Positions 23,135-35,237 are shown, numbered from the stretch's first letter. The stretch is 64,000 bases of DNA from Hymenoscyphus infarciens (GCA_001414345.1 LLCB01000117.1:62001-126000); one strand, 5' to 3'. The notes: generated by a model not told the origin, from the letters alone. Program-made: numbers and translations.

Positions 23135-25780
23135 TCACGCTTTTGGGGCATCAATTGCAACCAAAGCCTCAAGGGTATCTCTCGCTACTTTACAAGCCCA
23201 TTTCACAGTGGCCTTCTCCTCCTTCCCTCCAGCAATATCCGTCTTTCTTACGACTTTCCTCAAGAAGTACTGCAAACCGGTGACGAGTGAAGGAAACTCC
23301 TTCGCTTTCGAAATGATGCTGATAACAGCTTTCTTGTCTCTCTTATCTTCAGCTCCCTTCTGAGACTGGAGCAGAATAGTGATTAACAGAACCTCCATGA
23401 AAATCTTGGTCTTCGGTTGCAGATAGCTCAAGTTGAGATTCTTCAAAACGCCAAGACCAAGACCTCCTTCAACGATGAGAGTTCCAAACATCTTGGCAAG
23501 ATTTACAATATGTCGGGTATCCATTCCCTCATCATCTTCATCCATACCCTCATCCTCATCTCCATCCGACTCGCCCATCTTTTTGAAGATATCCCAAAGA
23601 CAGTACTGGAATGCGGTTTTGAGTTTTCTGTCTCCGCATATCTTCTTTGCGATGAGCGTATAATATGGGTTGTAAGCTTTCTCTGCCCCAGAACAATGAA
23701 TCAAAACCTTTGGAATTTCGAATTCTTGTACTTTCTTGAGCTTAAGCTTCAACAACTTGAGGTATGCGTCTTGGAAATCTGTAGCAGACATGATCGTGAC
23801 AAATACTGCTCGACGAACATCTGTGTTCATGCGTTGCTCTTTTGCGAGCTGGACGAGATCTGAAGTTCCGGAATCCTCAACTCGGGTGACAACGGTCGAT
23901 TTACCTTCAGCATCTTTGCTTTCTGTGGCATTACCAGCCCAACTAGCACCAACAAGCCACCATTTCCCCTTTTTGTCCGAGTCTTTGATGTCGTTGAGCC
24001 CTATTCTCAACGGCTCGCTCGCCTTGATACTTCGTGTATTGAGTGTGCCCAAAGTTTTCTTCATCCTGATAGTATGCTCCGACGTTACCGCGGAAGCAGC
24101 TCCACCGGTCTTCATTTTGTTATTTTTCAAGTCGTTGATCGTTTCGATCATGAATTTTGTTCGCACGGACATGTTCTCCTCGCCAATGCTCGCAATTGCA
24201 GGTCGTAACATTTGAACAATATCCTTCAGTGATGATGGATCGTCCTGTCGTAATTGTGGGCCAGACGCTCGAATAATCTTCAACAGAAGCTCGGCGTTCA
24301 ACTCGGACAACTTCGACAGAAATAACTTGACATAATCGTAAACTAAATTGCTTCCAATAACCTGAAAGTTATATAGTTCAGAAAGCAGCATGATTAAATT
24401 TGAAGTTTCCTTGCTGCTGTCAGATGTAGCAGCGCTCGGACCGGAGTTGTCATTTGCAGAAGCATAATGGTGGTCAAATAATTCAACTGTTCTTTGAACG
24501 ATTTGAGCTCCAAAATCCATACCAATAATCTTGTAAACAGCAGCAATAAATCCAGCGGGAAGAATGATAAGAGTATCTGGCAAACTCGTAGGCTCACAAA
24601 CAGATGTCAATAAAAGATCCACAAGCGTAGAAGTGACATGCTGCCTTGCATTGTCCCGGTAAAGCTTTTCGATTTCTCCAAGAATCGAAATCAAATTGGC
24701 CTCGGTCAACCTATTGACTAAACCCTGTGTTTGCCGACGTAACCGGACTAAGGCCTCTGAATCTGAAGATGCCGCTTTTCGAAGAGAGGGCGGGATATAT
24801 TTCTGAACTGGCTGGGCACCCGTCGATGGAGCAACGTATGGGTTTTCCCGGACTCGTGGTGCTGGTTGCTCTTCGTCATCCTCGTCCTCGGAACCGCCGA
24901 ATCCACCAAAGTCATCATCATTTAATTCATCCCCCACGGGCCCAAGGTCCATGGAATCATCCTCCGAGGCATCGTCCAGGAATTCAGGACCATCCAAGGA
25001 CATATCTGAGGCTCCATCATCATCCGAGCTCTCGTCACCCTCGTTGCCCAATAAACCATCATCGTTATCATCCTCCCCATAATCTCCCTCTCCCTCTTCC
25101 TCTTCCTCCGTAGTTGTAGTTGATTTCGCTCGTTTCCGTGCCTCGCTCCTCTTCTTGTCTAGCCATTCGTCCCCCTCTGCCTTTCTTTTCTTTTTCTCAC
25201 TTAATCCCTCATCCTCTTCTTCCCCCCCATCCAGTCCCTCCAACAATTCATCAAGCCCATCATCTGTGAAACTCTGGGGTAACTTCTTCCCCTTCAATCC
25301 CAGTTTCTTCTCCAGCGCAGCAATTTCCTCGTCTTCATAAGCCAGCTGATCTTTCACAGCCTGTGGTATTCTCCTCGGAGGCGGTGATATCGAACGGGAA
25401 TCTTCGCGGGGAATTGGATCAGCCTTTTTCGTGGCTTTGAGGATCGATTTCGGTTTGGGTTCCTCTTCACGTTCAGGTTTTGGCTTCGCAGCGCGGGGCG
25501 CTGGTCTTTCGTACTCTTCTTCCACATCTCGGTGATGTTGTACCTTGGTTCGCTTCGCTGGAGGTGGCCCATTTCTTAAAGATTTCTTCTCTGCTCTTGC
25601 TGCTTTCCTGAGATCTTTCCTTGCGGTGGGACGACCACCGCCTGATCTTCGACGCCCGGAGAGAGCATCTGCAAACAATTATTAACATGATTTATGATTT
25701 CATAGCTGCAAGTTATTACCTTCACCACCCAGTTGGTCAATCAATTGCTTGGGAAGCTTTAATTTGTTTTGTGGCGGCAT
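23135..25780 (-). CDS. SGD1: Nucleolar MIF4G/MA3 protein SGD1 (NOM1-like)
   Basis: Exons (minus) 25780-25720 and 25668-23135, 864 aa. Sgd1/NOM1 is a nucleolar protein that partners the DEAD-box helicase Fal1 in 18S rRNA maturation. The N-terminus is basic (MPPQNKLKLPKQLIDQLGGED...), followed by a long acidic and Lys-rich region (about residues 90-300), a MIF4G domain starting near LVRLRRQTQGLVNRLTEAN (about 320-530) and an MA3 domain with DVRRAVFVTIMSATDFQDAY and KVLIHCSGAEKAYNPYY (about 620-750). Length agrees with the yeast protein (about 900 aa). The 51-nt intron keeps GGE-D-ALSGRR in frame. It is divergent from SRP14, with 164 bp between start codons. Confidence 0.92.
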
Positions 25781-25944
25781 TGTAAAGTGTTGTCTAACTT
25801 GTCTCTCCTTCAAGAAGTTCTAGTGAAATAAAATGATGGCGTTGCCCCAATTTTGCCGAACACCCCACACTTTAGGTCACCCCACCAAAAGCTTCAGGGT
25901 CACCGACCTCGACATTTGAACGACAACAATACAAAATCTCAATC
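25781..25944. promoter_or_regulatory. Short shared promoter of SGD1 and SRP14
   Basis: Only 164 bp separate the two divergent ATGs, so the promoter elements must overlap. No specific site is assigned. Confidence 0.5.
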
Positions 25945-26512
25945 ATGTCAGAAAAACACCTGAGTAATGATGATGTATGTCACTTCTCTCACCACTTCCT
26001 CACTATGACTCTTTCAAGCACAAGAAACACATTACTAACCCTACAAACCAACAGTTCTTCGCACAACTAGCAACCCTCTTCGAGTCCTCCACCCACGGCT
26101 CCGTGAACCTCTCCCAAAAACGCAGTATGAGTCCCCGTACCCCTTCATAAGCCATAACACATACTTACGCGCCACAGTGACATACGATACCTCCGCCGAA
26201 CCAACACCACAAGACGCACGAGACCCAGAAGCACAAACACCCTTCCAAGACCAAGCCCTCATTTCCCCCACCTCAATAATAATCCGCGCCAACAACGGAA
26301 AATCCAAGACGGGTCGCGCACAAGGCAAGAAGATAAAGATATCCACAGTCGTCGAGGTCGATGCTCTAGAGGGCTTCTTCACTCGGTATGCGGAGGTGTG
26401 TAAGGGCAAGATGACCGGATTGAAGAAGCGGGATAGGAGTAAGGCCAAGGAGAAGTTGAAGGCTAAGAAGAGGAAGTTGGGTGCTACTGGGGTGGAAGTC
26501 AAGAAGGAATAG
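25945..26512 (+). CDS. SRP14: Signal recognition particle subunit SRP14
   Basis: Exons 25945-25974, 26055-26124 and 26178-26512, 144 aa. SRP14 binds the Alu domain of SRP RNA and contributes to translation arrest during ER targeting. The start MSEKHLSNDDEFFAQLATLFESS resembles family members (short helix, then FF.QL..LF), SIIIRANNGKSK and KKIKISTVVEVDALEGFFTRYAEVCKGKM form the conserved beta-sheet/helix core, and the tail is lysine-rich. Introns of 80 and 53 nt have GT-AG ends and restore the frame (SQKR-M-TYDTS). Length is close to yeast Srp14 (146 aa). Confidence 0.9.
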
Positions 26513-27469
26513 AGGGCTATTTATGTGGCAAATTAGGATTATGATGATATGGGAACTAAAGAGGTGTGTAGCACTTGCGATAGCATTTGGCGTGCGGGAA
26601 AAGGCGTTTGGGGATATACCAATTCCAATTCTACAGTGGCTATTTCCTTCCCCGTGGTTTCGCAGTCCGCAACATTGGGTCTTGAATTGTCCATTTGCTT
26701 TGCTGAGGAGTAAAACTAAAGCGGGCGGTGTCTCTTGCAAGCTGGGTGCCTGCCATGTTTTTTTTTAGAAATGAGGGAAGGAGCCGTGGAGAGCAATATC
26801 ATTCTTCTTCTCCTCTTCTCCTCTTCTCCCCTTCTCCTCTTTTCCTTTTTACCATCCCAAACTTCCTTCTCCGCTATAGCACACATCACAAATCACCCTA
26901 AACCTGCTTTGTCGAGGAACTTCATATTTCAATCAATACACATTGCGCAGCCACGTCCTCAGTCGCAAATCTTGCCACAAGTTCAGCGTGGCTTTGCTTG
27001 GGGACTTTTTTCCAGGTTTGGGATTCTTTTTAATTTTGTCCATTATGGTTTGCTGGGGGTGGTTGAATACCCTGGTTTTTTTTGGTGAAGATTGCCTGTG
27101 AACGTGGTTCCTACCAACAATGTTGTTACTAACACCTTCGCAAAACCACCCTGTGATGGGAATGAGTATTTAGTCCTTCCATTTCGTGCGTTCCCTCTTT
27201 TTACAATCATTAACAACACGGCCTTGAGAGGAAGAATTAACAGAGCCATGCCAATTGGATGCGCAGCGCTTTCATTCTCGACTCCGAAAAGCAGTTTAAG
27301 TTTAGATGTTGGGAAGTGGCTTGAAGCAGTATGAGAACGCGGGAAATCTTAAGTTCTTAATTTCAATTGAACCTTTTTAATCTCTCCTAAAATTTTGCTG
27401 GGAAGCGCTTTCTCAGGTTCGGGTTGGGGCTTTGATCTGTGAGTAAGGTGGAGGTTTTTCGCTGCGAGG
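26513..27469. other. Intergenic, pyrimidine tracts, no gene seen
   Basis: Contains a CTTCT/CTCCT-rich stretch near 26798-26850. Frames are short and unlike protein. Confidence 0.45.
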
Positions 27470-27481
27470 AAGCTAGGAATC

Positions 27482-28030
27482 AAATGACGAGTAAGCCAGG
27501 AGTACGCCTCGAGTAAGCTATTAGGCTAAGAGTAAGCTGCTTCTTTTTGTCAGTAAGCTACTGAATTAGAGGTAAGCTGGTGGTTCTATGAGTAAGCGGT
27601 CAAGTTGCGGATAAGCGGGTGTTTTTCATTGCGGATAAGCTATCTTGTTGAGTAAGCTGGTAAATTTTCCTTTACAAGTAAGCTTGTAAAATCTATGTAA
27701 GCTGGTGTCTTTCTCTTGATAGTAAGCTACCAATTTCTGAGTAGGCTAGTGTTTTTGTGAGTAAGCTACTAAAATGTAAGTAAGCTGGTAGTTTTGTTAT
27801 TTGCGGGTAAGCTTTCAGGTTGCGAGTAAGCTGGTAACTTGGGAGTAAGCTGGTAAATTTTTCTTTGCATGTAAGCTAGCAGATCATATGTAAGCTAGCG
27901 ATTTTTTGTGGGTAAGCTATTAAATTGCAAGTAGACTGCTAAAGTTTGTTTTGCAAACAAGCTATCAGGTTGCTAGTTATCTGGTTGTTTTTCCTTTCCG
28001 GGTAAGCCATCAATGTTGCGGGTAAGCTGG
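27482..28030 (+). repeat. Minisatellite with GTAAGCT core, ~19-bp period
   Basis: GTAAGC or a one-base variant recurs about 24 times. Exact GTAAGCT occurs near 27513, 27532, 27553, 27572, 27652, 27678, 27697, 27722, 27761, 27779 and further sites to 28022. The commonest spacing is 19-20 bp, with occasional 24-28 bp steps. Between cores the text is variable and often T-rich (for example GGTAAATTTTTC). No protein is encoded. All cores face the same way. Confidence 0.85.
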
Positions 28031-29546
28031 GACTGAGATGGCGAGAGGTTTTGGGGACCTCCCAATGAAGAGTCCTGAATCTTTTCACAAAACACCATCG
28101 TCGCCTATCGTTTCAGAGGTCCTCTGAAAAGTCAAAGCATTATTTTTGGGAAACCTTTTGTTTGGCCGCTGAAGTTCCTGAAGCTGGAGGGGATCTTGGG
28201 GTGCATGGGGGTGTGCTGCCCGAATGCCTATTATCTCCAAAGGTCTTTCACAATCACCACCAGCACAACACATTCAAGACCTCATTTCATTCACAACCAA
28301 AGTCAACTTCATAAAAGATCATGAAGGCAAATCAAGTTTCCAAAAAAGAAGGGGGCTCAAATATCATCGAAAATAGCTAAAGAGAGAAAAACCCATAGCA
28401 AATGAACCCTCGCCGCGCTATGCTGCCATGCCATGCCATGTAAAAATCCGAATACCCCAATATGTCCTCGAAAATCCAGAAAAAAGACGATGAATATAAC
28501 CCTAGGTATTCTATCAAAAAGAATACACACCCCAAGTCCACCAATCTATGCTTGAGCGACACCATCGCGGCATCAGCCATCTAATTGACTCCCTCAAAGC
28601 GAGTAGAGCCTGTATGATGAACCATTCTCCCACGCACCCCATAAACGCCCATGCATAATGCAACCCGTAAAAAAACTCCCCGATGAATAAATAGAGAAAG
28701 AAAAAGGGAGAAGGGGGAAGAGAAGGGAAAACTCCGATCTATGCAGAATACCCTGAACCATCTTCGCACTCGCTGTAATAAGAAAAGTACTCCGGTAAGC
28801 GTAAATGATTAATCCTCCAACCTGCATCGTTGATCAAAACAAATAACTTAGCATCGAAAAATGCTGCTCTCTTATTCCTTCATCCGTGTCGTTGCCGTAA
28901 CCCATATTCCATACCATAATGATTCCGCCGAACCCAAAGCCAAACGAGTGTTGAGTGTTGTTGAAAAGTTGTACATGAAGAGCGATCGATCGAAAGGGGT
29001 GTGTGTTGAAGTCGAGTAAAAGAATCAGGATCAACCCGAGTTCTTGGTGTTATTGTGTTATCGTGTTATCGTGTTATCGTGTTGTTGGAAGCGTGGAATC
29101 GTGTGTTGTGGAATCGTGTTACGAGTATATCCCGTAAATGCGTGGAAACCGAGAAGCCCGTCCTCTCGCCCTTAGATACATAAATGATGAAAACGACAGA
29201 TGAAAAGAAAAATGGTAAAAATGGAAGGAAACATGCCCACGGGATTGTGTGTTTAGTAATACATATCTCACACCAATTATGCTTTGCTCTCTGAGAAACC
29301 GAATTGATTGGATGGTGTGATAAAAAAATATTTGTCGCAAGTGAAATGTGAATGTGTTGGTGATGATGGGAGCAATGATAGACGTATGTATGTTGTGACC
29401 GAGAATGGAAACGAGGGCACTGATAGTGAGTGACGGGGAATAATGATGTGTGGGATATTGATATTTAGTCGTATAGGCAGCAAGCGAGTGTCCATGGCGA
29501 GGGCTTGGTAATGATGAATGTGGTTCGAAGCAAGGGGTAAAGTTGC
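28031..29546. other. Intergenic/3' flank, small 8-bp tandem repeat
   Basis: No gene recognised. GTGTTATC is repeated about four times near 29047-29083. Part may be the 3' untranslated region of the minus-strand gene at 29547. Confidence 0.45.
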
Positions 29547-30931
29547 TTAATCGATAGGAAGCTCAGGGTATTGTCCAAAGGGAGACATCATAACAAAGCC
29601 TAGCTCAGGAGAAACGGGGAGCGGGTAGTGTTCAAATGGCGAAACGTTGGATTGATTGTCTCCCTGGCTAGAAGATGGTGCGGATTGGAAGTCGAAATTG
29701 GCGAAAAGATTGTCATCAGGATGATCTCCAAAAGATAATTGTCCGTTGTTTCCGCCGTCGAAAAGAATGAAATCTTGATCGCTTCCAGTAAAATCCAGGT
29801 GGTTGTTGTTCACGTTCTGCAAAAATGTTAACCAATACCCACTAAAAGGAAAGGGATGGAATAGATTACAGGTGCCGTGGGAACTTGGATAGGGGAGCTT
29901 TCGTCCTTGAATCCTCCCTGTGGTGGTGTAGCTTGCATCAATGCTGGATCATATCTGCTTAAATCTGAGTCCACAGTGTTGGCTGTACCATGTGAGCCGG
30001 GAGTCATATGTGTCTCCGATTGCGGGATGACGGGACTGCTGAAGTCGTTCAAGGATTGCCAACCACCAGCTGGTGTACCTGGGAGACCTTGTTGAGTAGC
30101 GGGCAGAACACCACTGCTGTGATGTTGTGGGTACCAATGATTGCCAGAGGGACTGCCAACCAATTCCGGATATGGTGAATGCATATCGTATGCTCCTGGA
30201 GAACCAACATGCATATTGCCAAAGTCCCGACTAGCGTGATTCAAGGGACTGAATGGATTTCCATGCTGAGCGGTAGGAGCAGAGAATCCAAGCGGGGAAG
30301 AGTGTTGATTGTTGCTAATATAGTATGGCTGTTGTTGGTGAATAAGCGAGGAGGAGGGGGTAGCCGAGCTCAGAGCTGTGCTTGATTCGCCATTTTCATC
30401 CTCACCTTTAACCCGAACCGAATTCTTCGCGCGACGCTTTCCCTTTCTGACCTCCGATTTGCTATTGATTTCGGGTTCGCGCACTCTCTTCGTACCGGGT
30501 GTAACAGGAGTAGCAGTATCTTCATCAACCTTGGCGCGACCTGTGATTTCTGAGGTTCTCTTGGCCCCGCATGTTGGACAGCCACCCGTAGAATGGCAGA
30601 ACCAGCATTGTCCATCATCCTCAAATATCTCTCGTCGTTCTTGAACTGGGATCTCCTCCAAGCCCACAGCGATTTCGGCCTTATCCAGTCCTGGGCGCAT
30701 ACTCTCTCGCTCTTGAAAACTCTTGTTTTTCTTCTCTGCTTGACATCTCCAGCAGATACCGAACTCTCGATCTTCAGGTTCAAACCCACGGACTTGGAGA
30801 CATAGCTCGGGGGGACATTTGATCTTGGGCCATCTGTCTGGGCAACTCGGGAGTCTTGAGACTTCAACGTAGACTCTTGCTAATTTTTTCTTTCTGCAGC
30901 AGGGCAGGGTGAAAGGTGTGACTTGACACAT
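29547..30931 (-). CDS. Fungal Cys-motif protein of unknown function, 443 aa
   Basis: Exons (minus) 30931-29870 and 29816-29547. The ATG at 30931 is chosen because MCQVTPFTLPCCRKKKLARVYVEV begins the protein-like sequence; the open frame further upstream looks like leader. The first 150 residues carry several cysteine pairs (PCCRKKK, CPPELC, ICWRCQ, and QCWFC followed by GCPTCG), suggesting one or two zinc-binding knuckles. A basic stretch (KRVREPE...RKGKRRAKNS) could be a nuclear localisation signal. The rest is Ser/Pro/Gln/Asn-rich and disordered, ending in an acidic, Phe-containing segment (FANFDFQSAPSS), reminiscent of an activation domain. A nuclear role is an inference; no named family is recognised. 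The 53-nt intron (GTAATC...GCAG) keeps the frame. Confidence 0.75.
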
Positions 30932-32544
30932 CTGTGCGAATGTCTGTTTGGTATCTGGGCCGCTGAGGTGGGATTCAAGGTTGTCAAGATCTGTGTGTTT
31001 GTGTTTTGGTCGGATAATATGATGACTGGAAAGACGGAGTAGGAATGGCGGTTTAAAAATACTGAGGGTAGTTGGAGGAGTTTGGAGGTAAAAGAAAGAA
31101 TGTGAATAGGTTGTAAGGTGGAAGAAGAGGGGATCCGAAGAAAGGAAGGGGAGATGATTGAAATAGCACGGGTATGACTGAATCCTGAAAGATCCAGTGA
31201 ATAACACACGCTGAGAGTGGCTGTCAATTTGTGATTCAGAAGTCACTCATATTGTCAGTCTCTGTGTTTGGGAATAACTGTGACCAAGAGAGCATTGAGT
31301 ACCATGAGTATGATTGTTAGTAAATTCCTCTTTTGTACAATGTGGATGTTGAAGATTGCTTTTGATAAGTAACATTGTTGGACTACTAGTATTGCGACAA
31401 CAAGCCCAATAAGGCTGAACAATATTCCCTAGTTCTCAGAGGCACAATAGCAAGCACAGTAGTAGACATCAACTAGACCAAGACGCTATTGGTAACAATT
31501 GATGTCACTACCCCGCTTGACAATTATCTCCACATAAGCTTGTTCTTGTCACACTCTATGAGGGTCTCCATTCACAATAAGAATATTTACTCCCCAGTTC
31601 GCAGAGAAACAATAGGAGAACAATGATGTCTATGGAAAGGACAGGCGATAGATAACCCGGGGCGTCGGTACAGTCCACTCCATGATTCACATATTCATCC
31701 TTCAGCCATACAAGAATAGATATACAAATCTAGGAGGGGTAGACACTGTGATTGTTTAGTAGTTACATGTTATGGAAAGCTCGCTATTGATAAATAAAGG
31801 TGGATGAGCACTGCCACCAGAAGAGAAGAGTCCTGGGCTTTCCCCAGCGTAAACCTACATTTCTTATTACTCTAGTAATTCTAGAACAATTGTAGAAGGG
31901 TATTGAGGAGAATCAAGAATGAACCAATCCTTGTCATTTATCCTAGGCTGTTTCTTGAAGTTAGGCAGGTGTAGCCAGAGCAATGCTGGCCCGCAAGGTG
32001 GCTTAAGTTGAATGGTTGAATGGTTGAATGGTGATTCTCTATCAAGAACAATAGCTATTTAACCACTATTAATATTTGTTCAGTGATTACAACCTCGAGG
32101 TTGGAAGAACTGGGACACCTGGTTGGAGAGAATATCTCGGAATATCAACAGCCCTAAACTTCCCGATCAGCAAGATTGTCAAGATTCACCATGGTCAATA
32201 GAAAGCAGGAAGCCAAGATAGAGGTCATCGTATTGTGTATGCACTACCTGCTCTACGAAGGAGGGTGTCTGGTAAAGAGAAACTTTTGGAGGATCGCAGC
32301 AAACTTGTCCACCCGCTTCCATGACCTGAATACATCCTCAAAATTGGCACAGAGACAAGGGAAGTAATATTACGAAAGAAATGCGAAGCAGAGCGGGTGA
32401 TCGGTTGCTATCAGACCTCTTTCCCAAGATGAGTTTTCGTAGAAAAGTTGTTACAGGATAGCTGAAATGCAAGCAAGGAAATAGTCGTAATAGGTAAGTT
32501 GACTTCGGAAGAAATCAGCAAACATGCCTCGTGAAGCGGCACAT
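30932..32544. other. Intergenic, no supported gene
   Basis: The first ~300 bp are probably the leader of the upstream gene (pyrimidine-rich on the minus strand). The remainder shows weakly similar segments near 31428-31470 and 31588-31632 (CCCTAGTTCTCAGAG against CCCCAGTTCGCAGAG), perhaps old repeats. Confidence 0.4.
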
Positions 32545-34453
32545 TTACATGATTTGATCTTGTGTCAAGCTGGTTGCCTCCGTTTCCATGGCATCTCCGC
32601 CGCCTGGAGTTTGATACTTGACGAAAGTCAATCCGAGTGGACGGCCTCCGTATTGGTAGCCAGAGAACTTTTCGATGGCGGTTTCGGCATTCTCGGGGGT
32701 ATCGAAGCGAACCACACCGGTTCCGCGGGATCGACCATTTGGCTCATACTGAATCTCGGCTTGCTCGACCTTGCCAATAGTAGTGAAGAGCTCAACCAAA
32801 TCCTCGTTGCTGGTAGACCAAGGAAGCTAAATGTGAAGGTTAGTATTTGAAGATCGAAACAACCTCCAAGAGCAGAAAAACTTACGTTACGGACGTAAAT
32901 GATCTCGCTTCTATCAGTGCCTGCGGTTGCAAAATCGGTGAACGGGTTTGGTGGTGCAGAAGGTGCTCCGGCACCGGCATCAAATCCACCGCCAGCGCCT
33001 CCTCCATAACCACCAGCACCTCCTCCGAATCCCCCACGGCCACCACCAAAACCTCCTCCAAATCCACCGCGAGCACCGAATCCACCTCGGGCTCCAAATC
33101 CTCCACCAAAGCCGCCACGGCCACCGCCAAATCCACCACGACCACCGAATCCTGCGCCTGGGCCAGAACCAGCGAATCGATCCTCACGTACTTCGAGTGG
33201 GCGTCCTTGCCAGTCATAACCATTGAAATGTTGAATGGCATTGCGAGCGTCATCTGGGGATTCGAAAACGACTATGCCAGATCCCTTGGGACGACCATCA
33301 GGACCAATGTGAACATCTGCACGGATAACAGCACCATTGCGAGCTATAGAAGAAAAATTGTCAATGGCACGCTCGACTGTGTATAAGTTAGCAGCAAAGA
33401 CCGAACTTACTAGCTTGACGGAACAAGTCCTTCAAATCTTGCCATCCTACAGTGTAAGGTAGCTATTTTAAGTTGAAATCAGTACCACCACAAACAATCA
33501 TGCCAAGGGGAAGGATGTAACAAACGTTGGAGACGTAGATTTGACGGCCACCGCCACCACCACCACCTCCTGCAGCCATGCCGCCTCCGAATCCGCCTCC
33601 GAATCCTCCGCGTCCGCCGGGTGCGCCTTCGTATCCGCCGCGGCCACCAGCTGGTGGGCCAGTAAATCGAGGTTCGGCCTCACGGTCCTAGTTGGAAGAT
33701 CAGCGCTGCTTTGGAGTGGAGTTTTGATGCTGTACGTACTTCGCGAACATAGACGAGTCTTCCCATGAGGTTTTGGTTGCTTAGCGTGTTTACGGCTTGT
33801 TGGGCCTGTTCCCTCGTGGCATATTCTACAATGCTAAAAATGGGTTAGCGATTGATCCCCAAGGTGAGGTCCAAACATCAAAACTTACCCGCATCCCTAC
33901 ATAACCCGCGGAACATCGTCCCAATCCGTCAATCCAACATTCCATCAATGACCAAAAAGAAAAGATTCAAAAAGCCAGCTACGTATAGGCGCCCACCTTC
34001 GACATTCCATTCGGAAGTAACAACACGTCTGCAAATAAGACCTCTCCAGCTGCAAAATGACCCCCGTTAGCCCCTATTTCTCCTTGCCGAAAGCCACCCT
34101 CAAAACTAACCAGATCTCATAAAATCCTTGAGGTGATGCCATTTCACATCGTATGAAAGGTTGCCGACGTAGACACGACGGTCTTGTTGCGAAGATTCCC
34201 GAAGGCTGCTCATCATCTGCTCTCGCGCAGCGGCACGCTCTTCAAACGACCTATTTGGAGCACCTCCGTAAGCTGAACCACCCGAACCCGCACCTGCACC
34301 TGCGCCCGACATTGGAGAACGAGATCTGCGATTGTCGCGGGAGCGAGATCTTCTTGGGGAGTATGAACGTCGACGACTGCGACGTGGGGAGCGGGATCGA
34401 GAGCGAGATCTCTCGCGATTCTGTCGCACCAATTTAGTCTGTGTATTAAGCAT
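32545..34453 (-). CDS. SR/RGG RNA-binding protein with three RRMs (Gbp2/Hrb1-like)
   Basis: Eight exons (minus): 34453-34111, 34049-33997, 33896-33889, 33833-33740, 33687-33526, 33462-33411, 33343-32886, 32826-32545, giving 483 aa. An Arg/Ser domain ([20 protein letters not shown]) precedes RRM1 ([14 protein letters not shown]... with the 8-nt exon coding for KGCGIVEY). A Gly-rich linker, RRM2 (RQIYVSNLPYTVGW...[10 protein letters not shown]), a long Gly/Phe/Arg linker and RRM3 ([17 protein letters not shown]...[10 protein letters not shown]) follow. In yeast, Gbp2/Hrb1 bind mRNA during TREX-coupled export and G-rich telomeric DNA. The N-terminus is uncertain: CTAAATTGGTGCGACAG just after the ATG looks like an intron end, so the true start may be upstream. 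Gene-level call is firm. Confidence 0.85.
33889..33896 (-). other. 8-nt microexon in the RRM protein gene
   Basis: GGATGCGG, preceded by TTATGTAG and followed by GTAAGT on the minus strand. Without it exon 2 (phase 0) and exon 4 are out of frame. With it the product reads SKGCGIVEYAT, the expected RNP-1 motif of RRM1. Confidence 0.75.
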
Positions 34454-34782
34454 GAAGGGTCGCTCTTTGCGTTGGAGGTGAAGAAGAGGGGGAGCAGAAG
34501 GGAAGGGAGTTGTGGAAGAGATGTGTTTGCGTGGATTAGCAGGCCCCTCGAAGGGTGTGGCTGAGTCTGTAGACAGGTTGCAAAGCTCAAGTTTGCGACG
34601 ACAAGGCTGCCTGCTGCAGTTATCTGCGGCCGGTGTCGGCCAAAAGGCAGGACCATCTCGACGTGATATACGGTGGAAGAAGCAAACGACTTACACTCGG
34701 GCGGTAGCTATCGTCAGCTTTTGATCGTAGAGGTAGAGTTAGCAGAGTCCAAGAGAGGCCCAAGTTGAAGTTGAAGATGGAG

Positions 34783-34814
34783 TGGGGAGGGGGGAGGGGG
34801 GAGGGGGGTGGGGA
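34783..34814 (+). other. G-quadruplex-type G-tract cluster
   Basis: At least five runs of four to six G separated by single A or T bases (GGGGAGGGGGGAGGGG...). The spacing is ideal for an intramolecular quadruplex. It lies about 330 bp upstream of the RRM gene start. Confidence 0.6.
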
Positions 34815-35139
34815 AAGAGGAAGAGCAGGATGCTCGCTTCGATATGGACCTCCAAAGCCAGTAAGTGAATGCAGGTGTTGGGAAGGCACAACATACCCAT
34901 GCTTGATAGGTACTTGGGGGAACTCTGGTGATGGAACAACAATATGCTGAGCTGCCGGAGGTTCTGAATTCGCGCTGTGCACCAGGATTGTGAATGGAAT
35001 ATCTGTAGGCACGACGAATTAGTGGGACGCTGGCGACAAGTTGTGGGTGAGGAGGGCCTCTCCAATCACTGCGCGTGTTGGCCTGGACTGGGGCCGGATG
35101 CCGTGCCTGACGGTTTGGGGGCAAAGCCGAGCGAGGTAG

Positions 35140-35237
35140 GGAGGCAGTAGGGAGGCAGTAGGGAGGCAGTAGGGAGGCAGTAGGGAGAGAGGAGGTAGCA
35201 GTCAGGTACCTACTGCCTACCTACCGCCTACCTACTG
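35140..35237. repeat. 11-bp tandem repeat with facing inverted copy
   Basis: GGAGGCAGTAG occurs four times perfectly at 35140-35183. About 26 bp later, CTACTGCCTACCTACCGCC... (35210-35237) is largely the reverse complement, so the block can fold into a hairpin. Confidence 0.65.

Noticed and set aside
32882..33386. Long frames antisense or frame-shifted to the RRM gene, rich in Ser/Thr/Ala or Leu/Val
   Set aside because: They are shadows of the Gly-rich linker codons of the real gene.
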